NCBI RefSeq assembly: GCF_047496725.1
Contig: NC_132971.1
Span: forward strand, 16,734,001 to 16,798,000
Source: Anoplolepis gracilipes
Lineage: Eukaryota; Arthropoda; Insecta; Hymenoptera; Formicidae
Direction of reading: 5' to 3'
DNA: 64,000 nucleotides
Shown here: piece after piece, positions 49,680 through 61,200 of the stretch
Position numbering within the stretch: the first letter of the stretch is position 1
Layout: each line of letters begins with the position of its first letter
The notes under the pieces: generated by a model
Seen by the model: only the letters and a program-made list of their open reading frames with translations
The model's database searches: none
What the model was told of the DNA's origin: nothing
Made by a program: the position numbers and the translations under genes

Positions 49680-52275
49680 TTTATTTTATGTGTGTGACGT
49701 GCGTCTTTAAGTGTGTGCTGAATTACATGCTTTTAAATATATATTGTTTGTAAATGGTGTAGATACATATGTGTACTTAGAATATCTTTTTGATCTTAAT
49801 TCGCTGTTTGTGCCTAAAGCCTACTTTAGATGATCTATAATTGATAAAATATTGGTAGAATTTATAATTTTACATATTATATAAAAACATATTTGAACAA
49901 ATAAAATACATATGTATACAAACAATACATATCAGAAGACACACTCACATATATCAGAATATGTATATGCAGCATTTAAAACTATAAATAGATTTCTTGG
50001 ATTCTGTCACAAATTATATATTAGATTATCTAAAATAGGTTTAATATTAACTTGTTCACGTTTTACTAATCTGCTTTATTGGTCTATTTCTTTATTATGA
50101 AATAGTACAATATATATATACAAAATCTTATATATAATTATATCCATATAATTTGCTATAATTATTTCTATAGTTTGTGGGTGGAAAGATTAAATGAATA
50201 AGTGTGAAAATAGACAAAAGAGTTACAGGATATTGCCCTTTGCACAACAATTTCTATGCAATTACTATATATAAGTGAAATTCTTCTAAGACGTTATAAT
50301 AACTTTCCTTATAATAACTTATTATTTTCTTTATTTATTTCTTACATAATAATCTTTTATGCATCTGTAATAATAATAATAATAATAATAATTATATTCT
50401 TGTGCTTATTCTAGCAAACAGTATTGTCCAGTATGCTTACTTTATTGAAAGCAGCTTGGCGCCGGTGATGGGCAGCAAATTAATTTTAGAAAGATCTTAA
50501 AATATTAACAGAAATACTATTAATTTGCAGAACTGATGAGGATTGGTCTGATTAAAGTCCAACTTGTTCCCAATAATATTATGGATTATGTTTACCTATT
50601 AATTGATTAATTTTATTTTATATAATTTTTTAAATTATATATATTTATTGAGAATGAGAGAGAAAATATTATTTACCTAATTGATATTTCTATTGGTATT
50701 AGAGATATGTACAAATGGAAAACAAATTGCTCTATTTGTTAATCTTGTTATGTGCAACATTCAAAATTATTTTTAATTATAATTATATAAAAAAATTACA
50801 GAAAAAATTATTATGAATTCAGTAAAAACAACGAAAAAAATCTGTTGTAGGAATATATTATAACAATAGTCTAATATTGTATTATATTTAGTATTATGTT
50901 TGGTATTGATTTCTTTATGTAATAATTATAACCATTGTGATTTTAATAAGTCATAAGTTAAACAAACTAAATAAAAAAGTAGCAATATTTAGTATTTAGT
51001 AAATTGATTTAAATAATTTATATAACATCTAATTATTATAATTATTTTCACAGAATTATCGAACTATATATTTGTGTCATAAAAATGCCTTTTTATGTAT
51101 TATTAATATAATAATATTTGAATCACACAGTGTAAAATTAATTAATTACATTTGGCTTTGCCAAATATGTTTTAAATACAAATAGCATTTAAAGTAATTT
51201 AAAATTATGACGATTGAACGAACACATAAATATAATAAGTATTAAGTTATTAAAACAAAAATTAAAATTAAAAAGAGATCTGTTCTAGCTATTAATTACC
51301 TGCGATTATTATTACGAAAAAATATGTATATTATATGTCATAAACACTTGCCAGCATATTTTGTTATCATATCATTCGTAGGTGGATATATGGTGAATAT
51401 CTTATCTTACTTTCTCGAGGCCGAACATTAACCCATCGTACAAATTTCGTAGTTAGAAATCAGCTGGCGAAAGATATAAATACAATTACATTTACTGTAT
51501 TGTAATTAGAATTATTCTACTGTAAAATGGAATAAAATTTATAATTGATATTGCATTCGGCAGGTAATATACACATCCTGATGACAGGAACAGAAAAATA
51601 TTAATAGTTATATGAATTTTATGAAGTATATTTTCACTCTTTTTTTTTCTCGATATCTGAAATATACTTGAAAATATATAAACACATTGTACCCTGCACT
51701 TTATAATGATTGTAATCGAACGACGTGCACGTTGTAAACACATCGCGATAGTGTTACAAGCTACAATAAACTTTGTACGCTTACATTCGTGATTTATTCT
51801 TACATAAAGACAAAAGACAAATTGAGACCGAAAAAAGAAAAAGAAAGAAAAGTAAAGACGAATAAAGATTGCAAATTTAAAATAATTTTGGTCTTCGATA
51901 AAAAAAGTTTTACTGATCTTACATCCAGACCTGCAAAAAGATAAGTCTGCAATGATATAACAAACATTTCCCGAAGTCACGTATTTTAATTATTTCAATT
52001 TTGAACAAAAGAATAAGTTATAAAATTCTTAATCATTTTTTGCTTAATATGTTTTTGCGATCTTTTTAATCATTGGATATCGTGATTGTAAATTATATTT
52101 CTAATATTACATAGCAAGTAGTGTTACAATGTTATAATGTCTTGTTATATATATATATATATTTAGTAACTCACTTTATATATTCATTGAACACGATGGC
52201 AGAAGTACAATTCTATAACATTTAGCTATAGTAAATCGACAGATATATATATATATATATATATATAGATATTAC
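49680..52275. other. NHE8 3' UTR and gene-poor interval
   Basis: The NHE8 3' UTR probably ends after an AATAAAATAC signal near 49901. The rest is AT-rich with no supported exon. A minus-strand frame near 51890-51975 (about YIIADLSF then KTFFIEDQNYFKF) could be a degraded downstream exon of the ADCY10-like relic, but the match is weak. Confidence 0.5.
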
Positions 52276-54007
52276 CTGCTTCAGTATCATGTCGAAGATA
52301 TTAAGAGTCTTCATGTGACGCTGCCAATCGGACTCCGAGCAATAAACGTCAGAAAGAGTAAAATGAACTCTTATTAAAACGTTGAGATAACAGAAATCTT
52401 CCAGAGCAAGCACTTTGCCTAATTTAAGAAGCAATGTCTTTTCACGCTCTTCGACCGTGTCACAATCCTCGGCTTCAAATATCTGTTGAAAAGAAGGATT
52501 CAAAGAGATTTAATCTCTACAATAACTAGATGTGATAAAAGAACAAATAGAGAATCGAAAATTTAATTTGTCTAATTATTAAAATGACGAATTTGTTCAT
52601 ATATATGATTTTCTTTCTATACTTTATTAATTTTTTATAATAGAGTTAATCTATTTATATCAAAAATAAAAAATTTTAAATTAATAAAAAGATATAGAAA
52701 AATTTTCTATATTATTGTATTTAGAAATTAATTTTTTCTTTCTTTCTATTTCTATTTTTATAGTTAAAAATTTATAAGTTTACAGAACATATTTCTATCA
52801 ATTTTTCTTAATTCATTTATCTTTATCATTTGTTAAATATATGTGTATAGAATAAAGTAAACCAAATATTCCATACTTGCAGAATAATATAATGTATAAC
52901 CGAGTACGCCTTATCTGTGTACGTTACGTGAAGGGACAGTTTAATTGGTTTTATTTGTCTGTTGCAAACGCTCGTAACAAAAGCATCTAAAAGCCTTGAT
53001 TTTTCTGATCATTCAGAACCTTAAATTAATAATCAATCGATTTTAATACATGCAAAACAGATGCGTTAGTTTGATTCCTGAGTGTTGCTTTTTATCGTCA
53101 TACGCATAAAGCAATATAATTGTATACTTATCTCAATATTATTATAATATAATTATAATGTAAATATAATTATATTTATAAAAATTTAGATTATATAATT
53201 ATATATTTACATTATTACATATTATTATAAATTAAAATAATGAATTATTATAATTATAATATTAAAGTGATGTACAAGCGTAAATCGCTAGTAGCTTTGA
53301 TTAAGAATTACAAACACTTGATTCTTGAAGAATGTAAATCGTACCTCAATTAACAGTCCCGAATATTTCTGATCTGTCACTCCGATCTCGTCCAAAATAT
53401 CGTCAAAGCACTCCAATTCTTGCGTTCTATCCAAAATAGGATAACAATAGTCCAAAAATATAGTTATGTCTTTTCTCATCCTATACGAACATCAGGAAAG
53501 AATATGTTTTACATATTTTACAATTCACAGGCAAAAGATTTATATTATAGATTTAAATCCTCAAGGCTTATCACCAAAATATTCGTAGACGTGAAATTTG
53601 TCTAATCGTCCAAATACCCTCCTCGAGAATGAAACTGATACTTTTTCAAGTTGCTGTGCATTACAGTGTCAGTCACAAGAAACCTGTAATTCAAAAACGT
53701 AATTTGAGTATACAAGAAATGCATTTATCCTGATATTTATATAATTTTTTCAATTTTTTTCATGAAAGTAAAATTAAAAACAATATAACTAAATACTTCT
53801 GGGGGAAAAGAGGGCGGAATATATTATTTTCGCATGCTATTATTAATACACAAAAAATTTAAGAAAATAATTATCTTAAGAGCATTAGCTAATTTTTTTT
53901 AGATATAAACTAAATTTAGATATCTCAGAATCATAAGCCAATTATTACCTTATCGTGGTCCGATAATCGCGTAATATTTTCTCCCACTATGCCACAGTAA
54001 GCCATTC
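52276..54007 (-). pseudogene. Adenylate cyclase type 10-like relic
   Basis: Minus-strand exon-like blocks resemble soluble adenylyl cyclase (ADCY10: cyclase domains plus a P-loop NTPase module). Block 53949-54007 reads GMAYCGIVG, then continues the family match only after a frame change (RKYYAIIGPR). Block about 53565-53683 reads VSCD, then a stop, then VFGRLDKFHVYEYFGD in the same frame. Block 53345-53480 reads YPILDRTQELECFDDILDEI, then the TDQKYSGLLIE segment leading to the P-loop. Block 52877-53019 starts where GEAGxGKSRLL should be, but the frame that yields EKSRLLDAFVTSV has an in-frame TGA and lacks the GxGK core. Block 52276-52482 is intact (CDTVEEREKTLLLKLGKVL, EDFCYLNVLIRVHFTLSDVY). 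Several blocks have good GT-AG edges, so it was once a spliced gene. Sequencing indels are an alternative, but the missing P-loop residues favour real decay. Confidence 0.7.
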
Positions 54008-54152
54008 CTAAATTAAAATTAATAATACAAATGTATTTATAAACGCGACTTTTAAAAATATATTATTCTTTACATAAGATTTGAATATCAATTACAATCG
54101 ATTGCAATATAAAATATTGACTGGACATATTGGGCGCGTTTAGGAAGATGCT

Positions 54153-54231
54153 ATTAGCGCTAACGGTGTCATTCTATCTTTGTTACTCATTAAAAGTTGA
54201 ACAAAGATAGAACAATGCTGTTAGCGTTAAT
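54153..54231. repeat. Imperfect hairpin / MITE remnant
   Basis: ATTAGCGCTAAC...TTCTATCTTTGTT (54153-54184) faces AACAAAGATAGAA...GTTAGCGTTAAT (54200-54231), about 32-bp arms with several mismatches and a roughly 15-bp loop. The flanking GGGCGCGTTTAG at 54132 suggests a transposon-like terminus, but no matching right end was found. Confidence 0.5.
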
Positions 54232-54703
54232 ATATAATAATATTATTACGCAATTTCAATTTTAATTTTATATATTTAATGCTTTAAATGCTTCATGTAC
54301 ATTTAATATACATACATATATAACAGATTAAGGATTTTAAAGAAAGATTTTTTTTTAAATTTACGTATTCATTGTTTAAGTTTTTTGTTTTAATTTTTAA
54401 TCGTTAACATTATTCAAAAGACAGTAAGAAATAAAATTGAGAAAAGGTAACAAAATAAAAATAAAGCTCGACCCTCTTTTTCGTCCAATTTGATTATTTT
54501 TTCCCAGATATTGAAACTATTATTTTTCTTGTGTTATTTTTGCATATGAATGCAAAGGTAAATTTTGTTGTAATTTTTATATAAGGGTTTCAATATCTGT
54601 TCGTCATATTCTCTTAGCTCGTTATGCTAAATTGCGTCTATATATGTAAAATGTAAAGTGTCTTTATTTTTTTATAGAGTTATTATTAAGGTATTCAAAC
54701 CCA

Positions 54704-54745
54704 ATACGAAGTAAAACAGCATATGATTTATCACTGGATTAGTAA
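54704..54745 (+). pseudogene. Inverted fragment of the zinc-finger sequence
   Basis: TAAAACAGCATATGATTTAT followed by CACTGGATTAGTAAT on the plus strand is a near-copy of the minus-strand coding sequence at about 55453-55497 (the KQHMIYHWISN part of a finger). The fragment has stops in its frame and no continuation of the match beyond this short block, so it is a broken inverted duplicate. Confidence 0.65.
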
Positions 54746-54925
54746 TTGCATTACTGATGCTCATCATTGCATTTACAATATTCGCGTTGAGTTTAAATAA
54801 AATATGATTTTAAATAAACAAAAATTAGATTAAAATTATATTAGACAAAACAAATTTAAAAATATAGATTTATATTTTTACATTGATTTAAGATGCATTT
54901 ATAAATTTTTTTTCGTCTTTCAATC

Positions 54926-55751
54926 ATGTCTTTAATATTCCGAAATTTTTAATAATAATAAATATAGCAATTTCGGTAGTATTTTCAAATACTGTGACCT
55001 CCACGAATAAAGATGACTATTAAAATCTAAACTGTCAATGCATCTTTTACTGCACGAGTTACACGTATAGGGATCATTAATTGTGTGAAAATCCATATGC
55101 ATAGTATGCATAAACAGATACAATTTTATTCCGTGTTCTCTTTTCTCGTGAATCGTGTCGGCACTTTAGTTTTTCGTTTAGCAGCACACCAGTAATCTTG
55201 ATATTACTCAATAATGTTTGCTGGGATTCAGAATATTCCGTGTTCTCTTTTCTCGTGAATCATGTCGGCACTTTAGTTTTTCGTTTAGCAGCACCAGTAA
55301 TCTTAATATTACTCAATAATGTTTGCTGGGATTCAGAATTTTCTGAGCAATGGTACTTATGCTTAATTTCCACGTGCCGTAGTTCGTTGTGGCTCTTTAG
55401 CATTGCCTTAGTGAAATGTACGAGCAATCAGGTTGCTCGCAGTTATATGGTTTTAACTTAGTATGATTACTAATCCAGTGATATATCATGTGCTGTTTTA
55501 CTTTAGTAATGAATGGACAAAACCGACAACCAAGAGCATACTTGTGATACGTACGCATATGCATCCAAAGCTTTTTCTTCATTTCTGTCACATCGTATTC
55601 CTCAGTTATAAAGTGACAGTTATTTTCTTTGCATTCTCTAAACATCTTAACGCATCGTTTCTTCTTTTTCTTTTCGAGCGCTTTATCCTCGTCAAAATTC
55701 AAATGTGGAACGCTTTTACAATGCCTAATTATGTGCTGATAATATTCAAGC
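54926..55751 (-). pseudogene. C2H2 zinc-finger gene relic
   Basis: The minus-strand exon starts after a TTTTTACAG acceptor (55752) and reads LEYYQHIIRHCKS, an acidic/Lys-rich linker, then Cys-His units: CKENNCHF with HMRTYH, GCRFCPFITKVKQHMIYHW with SNH, and YNCEQPDCSYISLR. At 55397 the frame hits a TAA; shifting by one base restores a perfect finger end (AMLKSHNELRH), followed by KYHCSENSESQQ and a TGA. A further finger (DPYTCNSCSKRCIDSLDFNS, ending near 55000) is readable only in yet another frame, after a 107-bp tandem duplication. Two frameshifts, internal stops and a duplication argue for a pseudogene. Upstream exons were not found; the CA satellite lies 290 bp further upstream of this exon. 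I do not recognise the specific zinc-finger gene. Confidence 0.7.
55129..55340. repeat. 107-bp tandem duplication
   Basis: Two consecutive copies with a period of about 107 bp, beginning CCGTGTTCTCTTTTCTCGTG at 55131 and 55238 and running to GCTGGGATTCAGAAT. The copies differ by only a few substitutions and a 2-bp indel (GCACACCAG versus GCACCAG), so the duplication is fairly recent. It lies inside the zinc-finger relic. Confidence 0.9.
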
Positions 55752-56033
55752 CTGTAAAAAGATGTACAATTTAGAAAAAAATGAATTTGTTTTTTAGTTT
55801 TGTTAAATAATAACTAATGTATATGTGTAATTATATGTATATTAATGTAGAATTTGAAAAAAAACGTTATTTGTTATTTTATTAACGTATGATGATCAAT
55901 TATATATCGAGAATTAATTAAATAAATTGTACATTGATTGTAATTCAATATTAATTTGCAGATAATTTAATAAGTTTTTATAAAATATTTAGCGTTGTAT
56001 CTATCTATTATACAAACATAATACAGATGTACA

Positions 56034-56036
<3 letters not shown>

Positions 56037-56107
<71 letters not shown>

Positions 56108-56467
56108 GCACGCGCACGCGCACGCGCACGCGCACGCGCACGCGCACGCGCACGCACACGCACACGCACACGCACACGCACACGCACACGCACACGCACA
56201 CGCACACGCACACGCACACGCACACGCACACGCACACGCACACGCACACGCACACGCACACGCACACGCACACGCACACGCACACGCACACGCACACGCA
56301 CACGCACACGCACACGCACACGCACACGCACACGCACACGCACACGCACACGCACACGCACACGCACACGCACACGCACACGCACACGCACACGCACACG
56401 CACACGCACACGCACACGCACACGCACACGCACACGCACACGCACACGCACACGCACACGCACACGC

Positions 56468-56532
<65 letters not shown>
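56037..56532. repeat. CA satellite with hexamer (CACACG)n core
   Basis: 496 bp of purine-pyrimidine alternating DNA in four zones: (CA)n at 56037-56094; a CGCACG-rich transition at about 56095-56155; about 53 uninterrupted copies of the hexamer CACACG at about 56155-56472; then (CA)n to 56532. The long Thr/Arg, Cys/Val and Ala/Cys frames on both strands are artefacts. Alternating CA/CG tracts of this kind can adopt Z-DNA. Confidence 0.97.
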
Positions 56533-56533
<1 letters not shown>

Positions 56534-58277
56534 TATTTACTTTAACAAAAACTTATTTTATTAAAAAATTTTATTTTAAAAAAGACATTCTCTCTAATTC
56601 TATTGAATCCTTGAAGGTTTATCTCTTAAAACTATTGATATTATATTTGTAATTAAAACCTATTTGCAAGAGATTTTACATAACTTATTTTTGATATTTT
56701 ATAATTTTTCTAGTAAAAATAATTTGTGAAAAAGAAAAGAAATCGTATACCTATAGAATGTATTATTTCAAATTCAAGCTGTCGATTGACTTTAAGCAGA
56801 GTCGATTGTTAATATGTGTTGGCAATGAATAATAGAAAAATGGAAAGAGAAAATCCATTAAGGGAAGGGAAACCAAATCAGAAATTTCTAGAATTTCTTC
56901 AAAGAATTTGTGATATAAAGAATGCATATGCTTCATTGATTAGTTATTCAACCAATCAGGACCAAAGAACTTTTGTGCTTTTCTGTTAATAACTCACATT
57001 CTTTGAAATATTCCTCATTAAGTCGTCAGTCTGGTCGAACACTTCAGGTATAATAAAGGTGATATAATTTTGTGATATACATAATAAAAAAAATCTCTAA
57101 TTCTTTTGATTGATTTCAGTTACTTTTTCTCTTCCCTGAACAATGAATGGTGAGTGAAAAGAAAACCATTTATTTTGTTGCGAATTTATTTCTCATATTA
57201 TATATATATCAATCTCTCTCGGGAGGTGGGTGTACATGGTTGTCTGTGTTAATTTACTCTTTGCGGCAGGGCACATAACGGAGGCAGCGTCTAAACATCA
57301 AATCCATTTATTCGTTCGATTCATTATCGCTATTTTATTATGTTCTAGAGTTCATAACGCCTCGTATATGATCGTACATCGAGTGACTGGAGCACGAGAC
57401 AATAGATCAATGATTATAGTTATTCGATGTTCTCTATTAAATTTCTTTTCTGCAGCATTCTAATTCGTATAAATATCTCGAGAAGCGCGTGACCTTCATT
57501 GTCCGATATGCTCGTACACAAAAATAAAAGCGATTCAATATATTTTTAAACATTTTTCATAATTAAAAGAAAAAAGAAAAAAATTCTGATTAACAATAAA
57601 TATTATAAAAGAGAGAAATATCTCTCTTAATAATAGAATTTTCCAAATAAATTTACAAAATTGTAAACTGAATAAAGTACACGGTCTCTTGTAAAAAAAA
57701 AAAAAAAAAAAAAAATAAGTCGAAATAATAAGACAATCTTTCTCATCAATTTTTCAATTTTCAAAATCGAAGTTTGTTTAATGCAACTAAATACCGAATA
57801 GAAAGAAACTCGCTAAAGCGAGTTAAAACGCGTCTCAATTCTCTTTTTCTGTCAAATCAAGTACAATTAAAATTGTTTAATTAATTTGCCTATTAATTAT
57901 AGAAAACTTATGTACATGACATGTTCTTTCGTATCTTACAGATATACTATATGCAACTCGTGCGACGCGATCAGGCGAACTAATTCGATCAATCAAGCGA
58001 AACTTTATCTCTCTGGTCCTCCTCTCACGATTCGATCACCCAGCCAGCAGTGACAAAGGGCATATTTTTATCGCGCTAATCTGGGATATTATCTAGGAGA
58101 GGAGTACGCAAGCACAACAAAACGCCCTGCTTTCTTTGCTTTCCTTGTCCCGATGCTCCAGTCGTTTTTCTCGTAACAGCGCCAGGTGTTTAGTCCGTTA
58201 TTAACTTGCATGTCCCGTTTCGGCTCGATGGACTTCTAAAGATGATCGTCACATATCGCAGGCGCCTACACGCGCCT

Positions 58278-58287
58278 CTATCGATAG
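58278..58287. promoter_or_regulatory. DRE-like motif CTATCGATAG
   Basis: Palindromic CTATCGATAG contains TATCGATA, the DREF-binding element common in insect housekeeping core promoters. It lies in a locally CpG-rich patch. No transcript start is established. Confidence 0.35.
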
Positions 58288-61200
58288 TTTTTACACCCTT
58301 ATTAAAGTGTCCGTCGCGGGGGAGGGTCCTCGTGGACTTACCGACGAGCACAAAATTGGTTAAGCATGCAGAGTTAAATGGCTCTCTATAAACGCTACAA
58401 GACCAGTATGACTATGTACCAATCAGTGAGATAATAATAATATTATCGTATGCCGACTTATAACGCGTCTCTTTCTCTCGCTCTTTAACTCACAATGCGT
58501 CTTTCTCTGTGATCCATTATATTCCAATATATATATCGCTGTACATTTTTACGTTGTCAGAGATCCACTCGGAAGGGTCTCTCAACCACCGTAGAATCCT
58601 ATCGCGCTCTTCTAAAAATGTGCAAAACCCCGCGCCAGGTTTATCTCGCAATATTTACAGTATCTCGCGCGCGTTGCGATATAATATAATAAAACTTGGT
58701 GTTTGATAGCAAAGCTTCTTTTTTTCCTTTCGTCGAATATCGAATGGTTTCCGCTCTTGCCGTTCTCTCTTTCTCTCTCACTCTGTCTCTCTGTCATTCG
58801 CAAAACCAATTTCTTAAGATTAAAAGAGGAGATCGCACAATATTCATTTTTCGACAAAGCGCACATAACTCTTACGTCGACGTAATTTTTGCTCCTCGAT
58901 CAAGGCCACATTCCTCGCATATTCGATTCGCACTTTAACATTGTGTAGTTACCGATACTCGTCCACGAAGATTGAACAGAGACGGATTTCCACAACGGTT
59001 CAGTAATGATTAATTAGGAACGACTCACTTAAGAGTTTTGCTGTGCGTTTAGCGTCACATAACGTATTATCAATAATTTTTGAAACAGGATAGCAATCGA
59101 CATCGCATCGAAGCTTGCAAAAAAAGGAAATGCCGGGAAACTTATTTTCACAAAGTGCACGTATTTGAATTACTTGACGATCCTCGTGCATCTGGATCTG
59201 TGCATTTCTGAATCGAATGAGAGTATATTAGCTGCTCTAATAAAGTATTTTAATTTATATAAATATTGGTGTATAACACGCTCTCGAAATTTTCATAGTG
59301 CGATTAATATACCCGATTAAACGGATCCGTTTTGCTCGAAGTAGCATTTAGAATCTACCGATTGGAACATGAGTTCTTGGTAAATTTTAATATTGGGTCC
59401 CTATATATTATGTACCATTTCCCCTTTCATCCGACCATCCTTGATCATCCACATCTGTGTGACATCTTACATTTATATATAATTATATATAAATATACAT
59501 ATTTCTATATATATTTGTATATATTATATGCGCGAGAAATCTGTTTATCGCAAAAAAAAAGAAACTGAGCGCTTCGAGGGACTGTTTGTCTTTCATTTCT
59601 TCTTTTCTTCTATCTCTCCTACTTCGCACAAATAAAATTATGTACTCGAAAAGTCGGAAGAGGAATAAAGGGGGAGGGGATATCTTGTACATCAAGAGCT
59701 ATACACAGTTTACTTAATGTTTGTTAATTTCCTCCTAACTATATATATCCTAACGCCAAGCAGCGAATCACACCTACCTACGTAAGTTATCGGTTTTTTA
59801 ATAGATTCATGTTTTTTTATGTATATATCTATATTTATATTTATAGAGCACTAAAAATATTAATATATATATGTATGATACATATGATATATTAATATGT
59901 GATAAAACTGCTTTCTATGATCAGTGTGAACGATCTCCAAATGCGATGATGTACGGACAATACAGTATTATTGAGCTTCGATTGATCCTAACGACGGTCG
60001 GCGCGATTTCGATACCTATACTGATTCGTCCATTAATTAATAGTCATTAATTCTAGGTGATACCAGATCCGCGTTAATCATTTTTTGTAGAATATCAATT
60101 CACGAAAGTGTATATTCTTATTACGTGTTTCGTGGTTAAAACTTTTCTTTTTGTAATCTCTTAATCGAAATATATGTAGATTAATTTTGCTAAAAAAATT
60201 CAATGCTATAAACACGTGAAAATTATCTCAATTTTCATTTTAATGACTTTTGTTCAAGTATGATTCTTTTTGGTTCTCGATAATAATTTTGTCAACTTTC
60301 TTGAGAAATGATAATGAAATAATTAGGCGATAAAATTGAATCTTTTTCTCTCTTATTATGGATATCTAATGTTAATATCAAGTATCAATTTATCAGTTTC
60401 AGTTTATATAACTGCTTTATTTATATAATTGTAAATTATCTTCTTCGCATGATTATAGCATCGAAAACTTGAGTTCGTCAAAATTATATGAATTTCAAAT
60501 TATTCTCAACGATACGAACGAATCTTTGAATTTTGATAGGTCTCTTTAATTTTTTTTAAGAAACTACCGCGAAATTTTATGAATGATATAGGCTAAAAAG
60601 TAAAGTGGGATCGAGCAGCACTCGATATTAATTTGATTAAGTGTTTCTCTATTATGTAACGAGCAATAATAATGAAAAAAATTCACTATTAAGACATCGT
60701 GATCACTGCCTTCCTTATTTCTCTTAGACCAACAAATTTCACTGGCCGTATATTTTGAATATTATCCGCTAAGATCTTACTATATACAGATTCGCGTCAC
60801 GATTTCCGTCATCGAAGATCACATATTAGATTGACGAACGAGCCATGCAATTGCACAAAAACTGCGAGGGGAGGATAATAAATAATGTATTACAAACTAA
60901 AATGCATCAAGTTTGCATTACCGGAAAAAATTGCAATATAATCGTTCTATATCCGATGTTAATTATAATGCGGGTAGAAGAGGCACTTTCTGATAAGATC
61001 TCTCGCGTGTATCGTACACTCGTAGATGTATATTGTAAACTTTTAGGATATTATGGATGTTTACTTTTTTTCCAAATCGCAAGAAATGATCTTGTTAGAT
61101 TAAGTAATGCTCGAAGAATATAATAGAAATCAATAAACAAATTTCATAAGAATATATGTCAATTTTTAATAAATTAAAAGCGCCTATGCCTTTTCTACAG

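Noticed and set aside
50529..50570. CTGATGAGG motif resembling a hammerhead ribozyme core
   Set aside because: No GAAA core strand and no third-stem pairing follow; the match is limited to the first conserved box.
51492..51980. 162-aa minus-strand frame
   Set aside because: Composition is that of translated AT-rich noncoding DNA; only a short part near 51.9 kb weakly recalls ADCY10, which is mentioned as tentative.
56001..56545. Long open frames of alternating Thr/Arg, Cys/Val, Ala/Cys and His/Thr on both strands
   Set aside because: They are translations of the CA/CACACG satellite; periodic DNA is open in all frames and there is no gene context.
60845..61123. 92-aa plus-strand frame
   Set aside because: No recognisable motifs, no upstream or downstream exons, and the composition fits chance in this gene-poor region.
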